Assembly (NCBI RefSeq): GCF_016598475.1 | Contig: NZ_JAEMUX010000010.1 | Span: forward strand, 113,829 to 177,828 | Direction of reading: 5' to 3' | From: Streptomyces adelaidensis | GTDB taxonomy: Bacteria; Actinomycetota; Actinomycetes; Streptomycetales; Streptomycetaceae | Length of the DNA: 64,000 nucleotides | Shown: positions 43,339 through 51,138 of the stretch, piece after piece | How positions within the stretch are numbered: position 1 is the first letter of the stretch | Layout of the letters: each line of letters starts with the position of its first letter | Notes under the pieces: model-generated | Seen by the model: the letters and a program-made list of their open reading frames with translations, nothing else | Told to the model about the DNA's origin: nothing | Databases searched by the model: none | Made by a program: the position numbers and the translations under genes

Positions 43339-44928
43339 TCAGAGGGGGATGTTGCCGTGCTTCTTCGGGGGGAGGGATTCCCGCTTGGTGCGCAGTTGAC
43401 GCAGGCCGCGGACGAGGTGGCGGCGGGTGTCGGAGGGGGTGATCACGGCGTCCACATAACCGCGTTCGGCCGCCGTGTAGGGGTTGAGGAGGGTGTCCTC
43501 GTACGCCTGGATGAGGCGGGCGCGGACCTCCTCTCGCTCGTTCTCGGGGGCGGCGGCGATGGTGCGGCGGTGGAGGATGTTGACCGCGCCCTGGGCGCCC
43601 ATGACGGCGATCTGGGCGGTGGGCCAGGCGAGGTTGAGGTCGGCGCCGAGGTGCTTGGAGCCCATGACGTCGTAGGCGCCGCCGAAGGCCTTGCGGGTGA
43701 TGACCGTGATGAGGGGGACCGTCGCTTCGGCGTAGGCGTAGATCAGCTTCGCGCCTCGGCGGATGATGCCCTCGTGCTCCTGGCCCACGCCGGGGAGGAA
43801 GCCGGGGACGTCGACGAAGGTCAGGACCGGGACGTTGAACGCGTCGCAGGTGCGGACGAAACGAGCCGCCTTCTCGGAGGCGTCGATGTCCAGGCAGCCC
43901 GCGAACTGCATCGGCTGGTTGGCGACGATGCCGACCGGGTGGCCCTCGACCCGGCCGAAGCCGGTGAGGATGTTCGGGGCGAACAGGGCCTGGGTCTCGA
44001 AGAACTCGGCGTCGTCCAGGACGTGTTCGATCACCGTGTGCATGTCGTACGGCTGGTTCGCGCTGTCCGGGACGAGGGTGTCCAGTTCGCGGTCCTCGTC
44101 GGTGACGTTGAGGTCCGCCTGCTCCGGGAACGCCGGGGGCTCGCTGAGGTTGTTGGACGGCAGGTAGGACAGGAGTTGCTTGACGTACTCGATGGCGTCC
44201 TTCTCGTCGCCCGCCATGTGATGGGCCACGCCCGAGGTCGCGTTGTGGGTGCGGGCGCCGCCCAGTTCCTCGAAGCCGACGTCCTCGCCGGTGACCGTCT
44301 TGATGACGTCCGGGCCGGTGATGAACATGTGCGAGGTCTGGTCGACCATCACCGTGAAGTCGGTGATCGCGGGGGAGTACACCGCGCCGCCCGCGCACGG
44401 GCCGACGACCAGGGAGATCTGAGGGATCACGCCGGAGGCGTGGGTGTTGCGGCGGAAGATCTCGCCGTACATGCCGAGGGCCATGACGCCCTCCTGGATG
44501 CGGGCGCCGCCGGAGTCGTTGATGCCGATGAAGGGGCATCCGGTCTTCAGGGCGAAGTCCATCGCCTTCATGATCTTCTGGCCGAAGACCTCGCCGAGGG
44601 AGCCGCCGAGGACGGTGAAGTCCTGGGAGAAGACGGCGACCGGGCGGCCGTCGATTGTTCCGTAGCCGGTGACGACGCCGTCGCCGTAGGGGCGGTTGTT
44701 CTCCATGCCGAAGTCGGTGGAGCGGTGCCGGGCGAACTCGTCGAACTCGACGAAGGAGTCCTCGTCGAGGAGGAGTTCGATCCGCTCACGGGCCGTCAGT
44801 TTGCCCTTGGCGTGCTGCTTCTCCACCGCGCGCTCGGAGCCGGCGTGTGTCGCTTCGTGGACACGGCGCTGGAAATCCGCGAGCTTGCCCGCGGTCGTGT
44901 GGATGTCGGTCTCTTCCGGCTCGGACAT
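43339..44928 (-). CDS. pccB: Propionyl-CoA carboxylase beta subunit (carboxyltransferase)
   Basis: This encodes 529 residues. It is a carboxyltransferase that moves CO2 from biotin to propionyl-CoA to form methylmalonyl-CoA, a key polyketide extender. Two crotonase-fold halves are seen. N-half: [45 protein letters not shown]-half: [50 protein letters not shown]. Asp420 in AYDVMGSK matches the Asp reported (as Asp422) to set propionyl rather than acetyl preference. It partners with AccA2 and PccE. It is divergent from birA. Confidence 0.95.
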   Translation of the reverse strand: MSEPEETDIHTTAGKLADFQRRVHEATHAGSERAVEKQHAKGKLTARERIELLLDEDSFVEFDEFARHRSTDFGMENNRPYGDGVVTGYGTIDGRPVAVFSQDFTVLGGSLGEVFGQKIMKAMDFALKTGCPFIGINDSGGARIQEGVMALGMYGEIFRRNTHASGVIPQISLVVGPCAGGAVYSPAITDFTVMVDQTSHMFITGPDVIKTVTGEDVGFEELGGARTHNATSGVAHHMAGDEKDAIEYVKQLLSYLPSNNLSEPPAFPEQADLNVTDEDRELDTLVPDSANQPYDMHTVIEHVLDDAEFFETQALFAPNILTGFGRVEGHPVGIVANQPMQFAGCLDIDASEKAARFVRTCDAFNVPVLTFVDVPGFLPGVGQEHEGIIRRGAKLIYAYAEATVPLITVITRKAFGGAYDVMGSKHLGADLNLAWPTAQIAVMGAQGAVNILHRRTIAAAPENEREEVRARLIQAYEDTLLNPYTAAERGYVDAVITPSDTRRHLVRGLRQLRTKRESLPPKKHGNIPL

Positions 44929-45241
44929 CGGGCTGCGGCTCCCTGCCTGCTCATGGGGACGTGAGGGCTCAGTACTTGCTGCTGGGTACGTGCTCGGGGC
45001 GTGCTCAGAAGGGGGGTGGGTTACTCATCCGTAGCGTAGTGCTGCGCCTACCGTTCGGCAGTGCGGCGTTTACCACACTCGCGCCCCCTTTCCGGCAGCA
45101 CGATCGCTGTGTCGCGGCGGGACACGTCGGAGGGGTGACGTCACGAGAGTGATCGAGCGCCCGTGAACCTCAGCTCGTCAGGGCTGGAATCCGTCCCCTT
45201 CTCGCGGGACGGAGGATGTCAAACCTAGGGTGGGTTGCATG
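44929..45241. other. Divergent pccB-birA intergenic region
   Basis: 313 bases with no gene. It contains the perfect palindrome GTGACGTCAC (45135-45144) and a hairpin CCGTCCC/GGGACGG (45191-45197, 45206-45212) close to birA. Both are plausible regulatory elements; no TetR-type GTTAA-N6-TTAAC box is present. Confidence 0.55.
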
Positions 45242-46129
45242 ATGACTCCACCAGGTGCACAAGGAGACCCGTCCAGCGGACCGGGTGAGCCGAGGTCGGA
45301 CCGTTGGTCCGACCTCGGCCGGCCGCCCCTCAACTCCGCCTCCCTGCGCCGGGCGCTGGTCCGCGAGGGCGGGCTGTGGAGTTCGCTGGACGTGGTGCCC
45401 GTCATCGGCTCCACCAACACCGACCTCGCGGGGCGCGCCGACCGGCTGCCCGAGGGCGCGGTGCTCGTCGCCGAGGAGCAGAACGCGGGGCGCGGGCGCC
45501 TCGACCGCAGCTGGACCGCGCCCGCCCGCTCCGGGCTCTTCTTCTCCGTCCTCCTCAAGCCGGGCGACGGCATCCCCCTCGAACGCTGGGGCTGGCTGCC
45601 GCTGCTCACCGGCGTCGCCGTCGCGACCGGGCTGTCACGCGCCGCCGGCATCGATACGGCACTCAAGTGGCCCAACGACCTGCTCGTGACCGTGGACGGT
45701 GAGGAACGCAAGGCCGGCGGCATCCTCGCCGAGCGCGCGGGTGCGGAGGGCGTGGTCGTCGGGACCGGCATCAACGTCACCCTGCGCGCCGACGAGCTGC
45801 CGGTCCCCGCGGCCGGTTCCCTGGCGCTGGCCGGTGCCGTGACCACCGACCGCGATCCGCTGCTGCGGGCCGTGCTGCGCGCCCTGGAGGACTGGTACGG
45901 GAGGTGGCGTGCGGCCGGCGGAGACCCCGTGGCGAGCGGCCTCCAGGAGACCTACGCCGCCGGATGCGCGACCTTGGGCCGGAAGGTGCGCGCCGAGCTG
46001 CCCGGGGACCGCTCGGTCGTGGGGGAGGCCGTGGCGGTGGACGGGGACGGGCGGTTGGTCCTCGCCACGGAGGAGGGGGTGCAGGAGCCGGTGGGGGCGG
46101 GGGACATCGTGCATCTGCGGGCTGCGTGA
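45242..46129 (+). CDS. birA: Biotin-[acetyl-CoA-carboxylase] ligase
   Basis: This encodes 295 residues from ATG 45242 (ATG 45239 is also possible). It is a group I BirA without the N-terminal winged helix. Biotin and ATP site: VVPVIGSTNTDL, VLVAEEQNAGRGRLDRSW (GRGR loop), SGLFFSVLLKP, LKWPNDLLV, KAGGILAER and VVVGTGINV; the C-terminal SH3-like domain ends the chain (GDIVHLRAA). It attaches biotin to the AccA2 carrier lysine, matching the flanking carboxylase genes. A leader of about 30 residues is atypical and poorly conserved. Confidence 0.92.
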   Translation: MTPPGAQGDPSSGPGEPRSDRWSDLGRPPLNSASLRRALVREGGLWSSLDVVPVIGSTNTDLAGRADRLPEGAVLVAEEQNAGRGRLDRSWTAPARSGLFFSVLLKPGDGIPLERWGWLPLLTGVAVATGLSRAAGIDTALKWPNDLLVTVDGEERKAGGILAERAGAEGVVVGTGINVTLRADELPVPAAGSLALAGAVTTDRDPLLRAVLRALEDWYGRWRAAGGDPVASGLQETYAAGCATLGRKVRAELPGDRSVVGEAVAVDGDGRLVLATEEGVQEPVGAGDIVHLRAA

Positions 46130-46138
46130 GGTGGAATT

Positions 46139-46205
46139 CAGCCCGTCCGGCGTTTGAGGACGAGCCCGAAGGTCGATCGGCGGGGGTCTGGGGGCGCGGC
46201 CCCCA
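46139..46205 (+). repeat. Dispersed repeat, family C
   Basis: CAGCCCGTCCGGCGTTTGAG followed by GACGAGCCCGAAGG. Inverted and partial copies at 62296-62321 and 62340-62383. The GGGGGTCTGGGGGC...GCCCCC part (46183-46204) can form a hairpin after birA. Confidence 0.75.
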
Positions 46206-46349
46206 GTAGGGCCGGCACGGGGCGAGGGCGCCTTGTCGGCCGCCGGGTACACCCCGTGGCCCCACCTGACGGAGTGAGCTGGCGCACACCTGCCGTAGAG
46301 TTGAGGCCGGTCGAGTACGTGACCGCGGGAGATCGGAAGGGCAGCAGGA

Positions 46350-47513
46350 GTGAGCGTCGAGGACACGGGCTCCGGCACCGACGGGCAAGGCCACGTGGAC
46401 CCTCCCCCGCTCTCGGCTTCGCTCGGGCGGGACCAGCCCCAAGGCGCGGACGTCGGCGAGGAGGACCCGCTGGCGTTGCGGCTCGAAGGGCTCATCCTCG
46501 GGGCCGAGCGCCGCTACACCCCTTTTCAGGCGGCGCGCAGCGCGGGCGTGTCCATGGAGCTGGCGTCCCGTTTCTGGCGGGCCATGGGCTTCGCGGACAT
46601 CGGCCAGGCGAAGGCGCTGACCGAGGCGGACGTGCTCGCGCTGCGGCGGCTCGCCGGTCTCGTCGAGGCGGGGCTGCTCAGTGAGGCCATGGCCGTACAG
46701 GTGGCCCGTTCCACCGGACAGACCACGGCGCGGCTCGCCGAGTGGCAGATCGACTCCTTCCTGGAGGGCCTTACCGAGCCCCCGGAGCCGGGCATGACCC
46801 GGACCGAAGTGACGTATCCGCTGATAGAGCTGCTGTTGCCGGAGCTGGAGGAGTTCCTCGTCTATGTCTGGCGGCGGCAGCTGGCCGCCGCGACCGGGCG
46901 GGTCGTGCAGGCCGCGGACGACGAGGAGATGGTCGACCGGCGGCTGGCGGTCTGCTTCGCCGACCTGGTCGGCTTCACCCGCCTGACCCGTCGGATGGAG
47001 GAGGAGGAGCTCGGCGAGCTCGTCGAGGCCTTCGAGACCACGGCGGCGGACCTGGTGGCCGCGAACGGCGGCCGGCTCATCAAGACCCTGGGCGACGAGG
47101 TCCTGTACGCCACCGACGACGCCGGGGTGGCCGCCGAGATCGCCCTCCGGCTCATCGAGACCATGGCCAACGACGAGACCATGCCCGAGCTGCGCGTCGG
47201 CATGGCCTTCGGCACGGTGACGACCCGGATGGGCGACGTCTTCGGTTCCACCGTGAACCTCGCCAGCCGGCTGACCTCGATAGCGCCCAAGGACGCGGTC
47301 CTCGTCGACGGCGCCTTCGCCGAGGAACTGACCCGCACCGGCGAAGCCCCCGCCTCCGAGACGGAGGCCGCCGAAGCCGCGGCCGCCGCCGAGAAGGAGG
47401 GCGAGGAGTCGCCCACGTACCGTTTCGCCCTTCAGCCCATGTGGCAGCGCCCCGTGCGCGGCCTGGGCGTCGTCCAGCCGTGGCTGCTCACGCGGCGGCC
47501 GGGGAAGCCGTGA
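46350..47513 (+). CDS. cya: Adenylate cyclase (class III)
   Basis: This encodes 387 residues from GTG 46350. The N-terminal 170 residues form a helical domain (ERRYTPFQAARSAGVSMELA, ALRRLAGLVEAGLLSEAMAV) with MerR-like helices. The catalytic domain (about 195-345) has VCFADLVGFTRL (metal Asp), NGGRLIKTLGDEVLYAT (Lys for adenine, second metal Asp) and DVFGSTVNLASRL (Asn and Arg). It makes cAMP, needed with Crp for Streptomyces germination and differentiation. No membrane helix. Residues about 18-28 (PPPLSASLGRD) come from a dispersed repeat. Confidence 0.92.
   Translation: MSVEDTGSGTDGQGHVDPPPLSASLGRDQPQGADVGEEDPLALRLEGLILGAERRYTPFQAARSAGVSMELASRFWRAMGFADIGQAKALTEADVLALRRLAGLVEAGLLSEAMAVQVARSTGQTTARLAEWQIDSFLEGLTEPPEPGMTRTEVTYPLIELLLPELEEFLVYVWRRQLAAATGRVVQAADDEEMVDRRLAVCFADLVGFTRLTRRMEEEELGELVEAFETTAADLVAANGGRLIKTLGDEVLYATDDAGVAAEIALRLIETMANDETMPELRVGMAFGTVTTRMGDVFGSTVNLASRLTSIAPKDAVLVDGAFAEELTRTGEAPASETEAAEAAAAAEKEGEESPTYRFALQPMWQRPVRGLGVVQPWLLTRRPGKP
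46400..46433. repeat. Dispersed repeat, family A, inside the adenylate cyclase gene
   Basis: CCCTCCCCCGCTCTCGGCTT followed by CGCTCGGGCGGGACC, the same orientation as the copy at 35747 and opposite to that in sigQ. It is translated as Pro-Pro-Pro-Leu-Ser-Ala-Ser-Leu-Gly-Arg-Asp. Confidence 0.8.
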
Positions 47514-47562
47514 GGGCGTAGGCCTCCGCCGGCTCTGGTCCCGGGGGACCGGGGGATGCCCG

Positions 47563-48360
47563 TCACCTGCGCAGGGCGTCGTTGACGCACAGTCCGACGA
47601 TCGGGACGCACAGGCCCGGCTTTCCGGGGTTCGCGGGAGTCGTCTCCGGGTTTTTGGGAGTGGTCGGGGAGTCCGGGAAATGGGGTGCTGCCGGCTGCTC
47701 GGGTGCCGCTGCCGGTGGCTGGGCGGGCGCGGGCGGGGTGGGGCGGGGAGTTTCCGGCGTGCGGGCCGTCGCCGGGGTGTCCGGGGCGGCCGGGTCGTCG
47801 GGCAGGTCTCGGGCGCCGGGGCGCGAGGGGAGCTCCACGCCGATCGACGGGGAGGGCGCGAAGCCCGAGGGGGTCGGCTTGGGGGCGGCCGCTCCCGGTG
47901 ACCGCGGCGGCGCCGACTCGCGGCCTCCGCCACCCATCGGGGTGTCGACGGCGGGGCTCTCCGGGTCCGCCGAAGGTTCGCTCCCCACGGACGCCCCGGC
48001 ATCGGTCGCCTCGTCCGTGAACTCGTCCGGCGCGCTCGGCGCCGGACCCGCCGACGCACCGCCGACGCCCGCCGGTTCCGAGGCCAGCCGCAGCAGGCTC
48101 AGCGCTCCTGCCGCCAGCGCCATCCCGCCGACCGCGAACAGCAGCTTCCGGGGCCGGGGGCGGCGGTGCCGGCCCCGTGGGCGGTCCGCCGGTGACACCG
48201 GCGTCACGGGCGTGATCGGCGGCGCGGGCCGCACGGATGCCGTCGGCGCCGCAGGCGTCACCGAGGGCCGCCATGGCGCGGCCGTCGTCGCGGTCGGCAT
48301 CGCGCTCGGCATCGCCGTCCCCGGCCCCGTCGTCGGCCTGGTCATCGTGTTCGTCGTCAT
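47563..48360 (-). CDS. Proline-rich membrane-anchored protein
   Basis: This encodes 265 residues. A Thr/Pro-rich cytoplasmic N-terminus with basic RPRGRHRRPRPRKLL leads into one helix (LLFAVGGMALAAGALSLL, about 74-92). The remainder is a low-complexity, Pro/Ala/Ser-rich extracellular stalk, ending with a short non-repetitive segment LCVPIVGLCVNDALRR carrying two Cys. That C-terminal peptide looks like the functional element, perhaps cell-surface. Function unknown. Minus strand, between cya and the hydratase. Confidence 0.7.
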   Translation of the reverse strand: MTTNTMTRPTTGPGTAMPSAMPTATTAAPWRPSVTPAAPTASVRPAPPITPVTPVSPADRPRGRHRRPRPRKLLFAVGGMALAAGALSLLRLASEPAGVGGASAGPAPSAPDEFTDEATDAGASVGSEPSADPESPAVDTPMGGGGRESAPPRSPGAAAPKPTPSGFAPSPSIGVELPSRPGARDLPDDPAAPDTPATARTPETPRPTPPAPAQPPAAAPEQPAAPHFPDSPTTPKNPETTPANPGKPGLCVPIVGLCVNDALRR

Positions 48361-48619
48361 GGCCCGTCCTCGTCCCTCCCCTGCGCGCCCGTGTCCCCCG
48401 GTACGCCTGTGGCGGAGCGCAGATTATGTGCCGGGGTGCGCGGTGTGATCGGAAAAGGGCTGGATGTCACTCGAATGGGGAGACGGTCGCCGGTGATGTG
48501 ACGTCGCCGTCAAGGGCCACCGTCAACGGACGCCACCAGGCCCGCCGGGGCGGCCGTCGCCGGGTCGCTGTCCGGGCTTTCCCCGGCGGGGCCCGGCTGC
48601 GATGATCGGGGCGACGATA

Positions 48620-48635
48620 GTTAACCCGCGTTAAC
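48620..48635. promoter_or_regulatory. GTTAA-N6-TTAAC palindrome before enoyl-CoA hydratase
   Basis: GTTAACCCGCGTTAAC, 12 bases before ATG 48648, so it covers the start region of the gene. It fits the palindrome that I recall for AccR, a TetR repressor of acyl-CoA genes in S. avermitilis; the match is from memory. Confidence 0.7.
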
Positions 48636-48647
48636 CGGGAGGGTGTC

Positions 48648-49514
48648 ATGGGTGACGGGGCGGCAGCGGAACCGACGGAGTCGGCGGAGCAGGCGGAGTC
48701 CGTGGAACAGGCCGAGCGGCTCGGCGAGCGGCGGTACGGGGAGTTCGTCGTCGTACGGCGGCACGGGTATGTCGCCGAGCTCGTGCTCGACCGGCCCAAG
48801 GCGATGAACGCCGTGTCGACCGACATGGCCCGTTCCCTCGCGGCGGCGTGCGGGGCGCTGGCCGGGGACCGGGACGTGCGGGTGGTCGTGGTGACGTCGA
48901 CGCATGAGCGGGCGTTCTGCGTGGGGGCGGATCTGAAAGAGCGGAACTCGTTCAGTGACGCCGAACTGGTGCGGCAGCGGCCCGTGGCGCGCGCGGCGTA
49001 CACCGGTGTACTGGAACTGCCCATGCCCACCGTCGCCGCCGTGCACGGCTTCGCGCTGGGCGGTGGCTTCGAACTGGCCCTGGCCTGCGACCTGATCGTG
49101 GCCGACCGTACGGCGGTGGTGGGGTTGCCCGAGGTGTCGGTGGGGGTGATTCCGGGCGGTGGCGGTACGCAGTTGCTGCCGCGTCGGGTGGGGGCCGCGC
49201 GGGCGGCCGAGCTGATCTTCACGGCGCGGCGGCTGGAGGCCGTGGAGGCGCGGGAGCTGGGGCTCGTGGACCAGTTGGTGGCGCAGGGGCGGGACCGGGA
49301 CGAGGCGTTGGTGCTGGCCGCGCGGATCGCCGCGAACTCGCCCGTCGGGCTGCGCGCGGCCAAGCAGGCGCTCCGGCTCGGCCAGGGGCTCGACCTGCGG
49401 GCCGGGCTGGAGGTCGAGGACGCGGCCTGGCGGTCGGTCGCCTTCTCGGGGGACCGCGCGGAGGGTGTGGCCGCCTTCAACGAGAAGCGGAAGCCCGACT
49501 GGCCGGGGGAGTGA
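48648..49514 (+). CDS. Enoyl-CoA hydratase
   Basis: This encodes 288 residues from ATG 48648 preceded by GGGAGGG. It is a crotonase-fold enzyme hydrating 2-enoyl-CoA in beta-oxidation or branched-chain amino acid catabolism. Markers: ELVLDRPKAMNAVS, FCVGADLKER (oxyanion hole), VHGFALGGGFELALACD (first catalytic Glu), VGLPEVSVGVIPGGGGTQ (second Glu), TARRLEAVEARELGLVD. Both Glu residues of true hydratases are present. A Glu/Ala-rich N-terminal tail of 30 residues is extra. Likely controlled through the palindrome just upstream. Confidence 0.92.
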   Translation: MGDGAAAEPTESAEQAESVEQAERLGERRYGEFVVVRRHGYVAELVLDRPKAMNAVSTDMARSLAAACGALAGDRDVRVVVVTSTHERAFCVGADLKERNSFSDAELVRQRPVARAAYTGVLELPMPTVAAVHGFALGGGFELALACDLIVADRTAVVGLPEVSVGVIPGGGGTQLLPRRVGAARAAELIFTARRLEAVEARELGLVDQLVAQGRDRDEALVLAARIAANSPVGLRAAKQALRLGQGLDLRAGLEVEDAAWRSVAFSGDRAEGVAAFNEKRKPDWPGE

Positions 49515-49615
49515 GTGAGGCTCCGGGCGCGGTCGGATCCGGCCCTGGCCTGGGCCGTACCCCTGTTCGCCCCGCCAACGTCTCAAATCATCGCAAAGCT
49601 CCCTAGCCTGGAGTG

Positions 49616-50785
49616 ATGGGTGAGGACAGACGGCTGAGGGCCGTGGTGGCGTTGGCGCGGGGGATGGCGGGAGCCCACGCGCCGCGGGAGTCGTGGTGGG
49701 CGGCCGCGGACGGCGCGTGCCGGGCCCTGTCCGGCAGCTTCGCCGCGCTGTCCGTGTGGGAGCGGGAGCGGGGGCTGCTGCGGGTGCTGGTGAACGTGGG
49801 GAAGCGTGCGCCGGGTGAGGAGGAGTTCCCGGAGGACGAGACGTACCCGGTGCACGAGTTCCCGGAGATCGCGGAGTTCCTGCACGAGCGGTGGCTGGAG
49901 GGCGGGGAGCCCAACGCGTGGGTGGAGACGGCGGCCGGTCCGGCCGCCGGGCGGCGCCCCGGCGGCTACTGCCATCAGCGGGTCGCGGCGCTGCGCCGGC
50001 GCGGGCGCGGCTGCTGTGTCGTGGCGCCCATCGTGCTGAACGGCCGGGCCTGGGGCGAGCTGTATGTGGCCCGGCCCGCCGGGGAGCCCGTCTTCCACGG
50101 GGACGACGCCGCGTTCGCGACCGTGCTCGCCTCGGTCGTCGCGGCCGGGATCGCCCAGTCGGAACAGCTGGAGGAGGCCCGGCGGCTCGCCTTCACCGAC
50201 TCCCTCACCGGGCTCGGCAACCGGCGTGCGGTGGACCTGCGGCTCGACGAGGCGATGGAGGCGTACCGGAACGACGGCACCGTGATCAGCCTGGTCGTCT
50301 GCGACCTCAACGGGCTGAAGAAGGTCAACGACTCCTACGGGCACGCGGTGGGGGACCAGGTGCTGGAACGGTTCGGCTCGGTCCTCTCGCGCTGTGCGGC
50401 CGAGCTGCCCCAGGTGCTGGCCGCACGGCTCGGCGGCGACGAGTTCTGTCTGCTCGCGGTGGGGCCGTCGGCGGACGAGGTCGTACGGGTCGCCGGTGAC
50501 CTCTGTGTACGGGCGCGGGACCTGGAGCCGGGCGACGGGGTGGCGTGCGGGGTGGCCTCGACCGGGGACCCGATCGGGCCGCTGCGCTCGGCGCGGCGGC
50601 TCTTCCGGCTCGCGGACGCCGCGCAGTACCGGGCCAAGGCCGCCGGCTCCGTCGAGCCGGTCGTCGCGGGCCGTGAGGGCGACGGCGGCGAGGACCCGGT
50701 GGTCAGCCTCGCCGACCGGCCGCCCGCCCCCGCCGACCCCGCGCACCCCGGGGACCGGCGCCGCATTCGCGGGCGCCGGTCCTAG
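49616..50785 (+). CDS. cdgE: GAF-GGDEF diguanylate cyclase
   Basis: This encodes 389 residues. A GAF-like sensor covers about 20-180 (ALSVWERERGLLRVLVNVGK, CCVVAPIVLNGRAWGELYV). The GGDEF domain is at about 195-345: DSLTGLGNRRAVDLRL, VVCDLNGLKKVNDSYGHAVG and the intact active site ARLGGDEFCLL. The product-inhibition site RxxD before GGDEF is absent. It should make cyclic di-GMP, which controls Streptomyces development through BldD. The gene symbol rests on recall of the GAF-GGDEF protein located before hutH in S. coelicolor. ATG 49616 has no clear ribosome-binding site. Confidence 0.88.
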   Translation: MGEDRRLRAVVALARGMAGAHAPRESWWAAADGACRALSGSFAALSVWERERGLLRVLVNVGKRAPGEEEFPEDETYPVHEFPEIAEFLHERWLEGGEPNAWVETAAGPAAGRRPGGYCHQRVAALRRRGRGCCVVAPIVLNGRAWGELYVARPAGEPVFHGDDAAFATVLASVVAAGIAQSEQLEEARRLAFTDSLTGLGNRRAVDLRLDEAMEAYRNDGTVISLVVCDLNGLKKVNDSYGHAVGDQVLERFGSVLSRCAAELPQVLAARLGGDEFCLLAVGPSADEVVRVAGDLCVRARDLEPGDGVACGVASTGDPIGPLRSARRLFRLADAAQYRAKAAGSVEPVVAGREGDGGEDPVVSLADRPPAPADPAHPGDRRRIRGRRS

Positions 50786-50965
50786 GGCGGGCCGCGCGTG
50801 GGTCGAGTCAGCGCGTGGCCCTGGGCTGCCCACGGCCAAGGGGGGAGTAGACCGTGGGCCTGTCTGTGGTTCGACCGTCCGGCCGAGGTGAGGAGCGCGG
50901 CCGTGTGCGGTCCAGTGCTCCGACCCTACGGGGAGCGGGCGACGGCAAGGCTCTGACCTGCGGGA

Positions 50966-51020
50966 TTCTGATCAATCTCGGATCGTTCTCTGACCGTTTT
51001 CTGAGCTGGTTCTGATCTAC
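50966..51020. promoter_or_regulatory. Five 11-bp phased direct repeats upstream of hutH
   Basis: Units start at 50966 (TTCTGATC), 50977 (CTCGGATC), 50988 (CTCTGACC), 50999 (TTCTGAGC) and 51010 (TTCTGATC), each followed by three variable bases. Exact 11-base phasing places them on one face of the helix, as for OmpR/PhoP-type regulators. Confidence 0.7.
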
Positions 51021-51102
51021 GCGGATAGCCCGGCGGGCGGTGTCGGCAGGGCTGGGGCTCGGTGTGAACGCGCCGGGTAAGGAGTCCTTCCCTCGTTCGG
51101 TC

Positions 51103-51131
51103 GTGACAATCGGCGATTCAGTCCCTACGAT
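51103..51131 (+). promoter_or_regulatory. hutH promoter for a leaderless transcript
   Basis: -35 GTGACA (51103-51108), 17-base spacer, -10 TACGAT (51126-51131). ATG 51139 is seven bases after the -10, where transcription should begin. Confidence 0.75.
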
Positions 51132-51138
51132 CCTGAAT

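Larger units (their letters stand above)
50786..51138. other. hutH upstream regulatory region
   Basis: 353 bases without a gene. It holds a five-unit 11-bp repeat array (50966-51020) and, nearer the gene, a well-spaced promoter (51103-51131). Confidence 0.7.

Noticed and set aside
45777..48059. 760-codon minus-strand frame
   Set aside because: Antisense to birA and cya; the encoded chain is Pro/Arg-rich without motifs.
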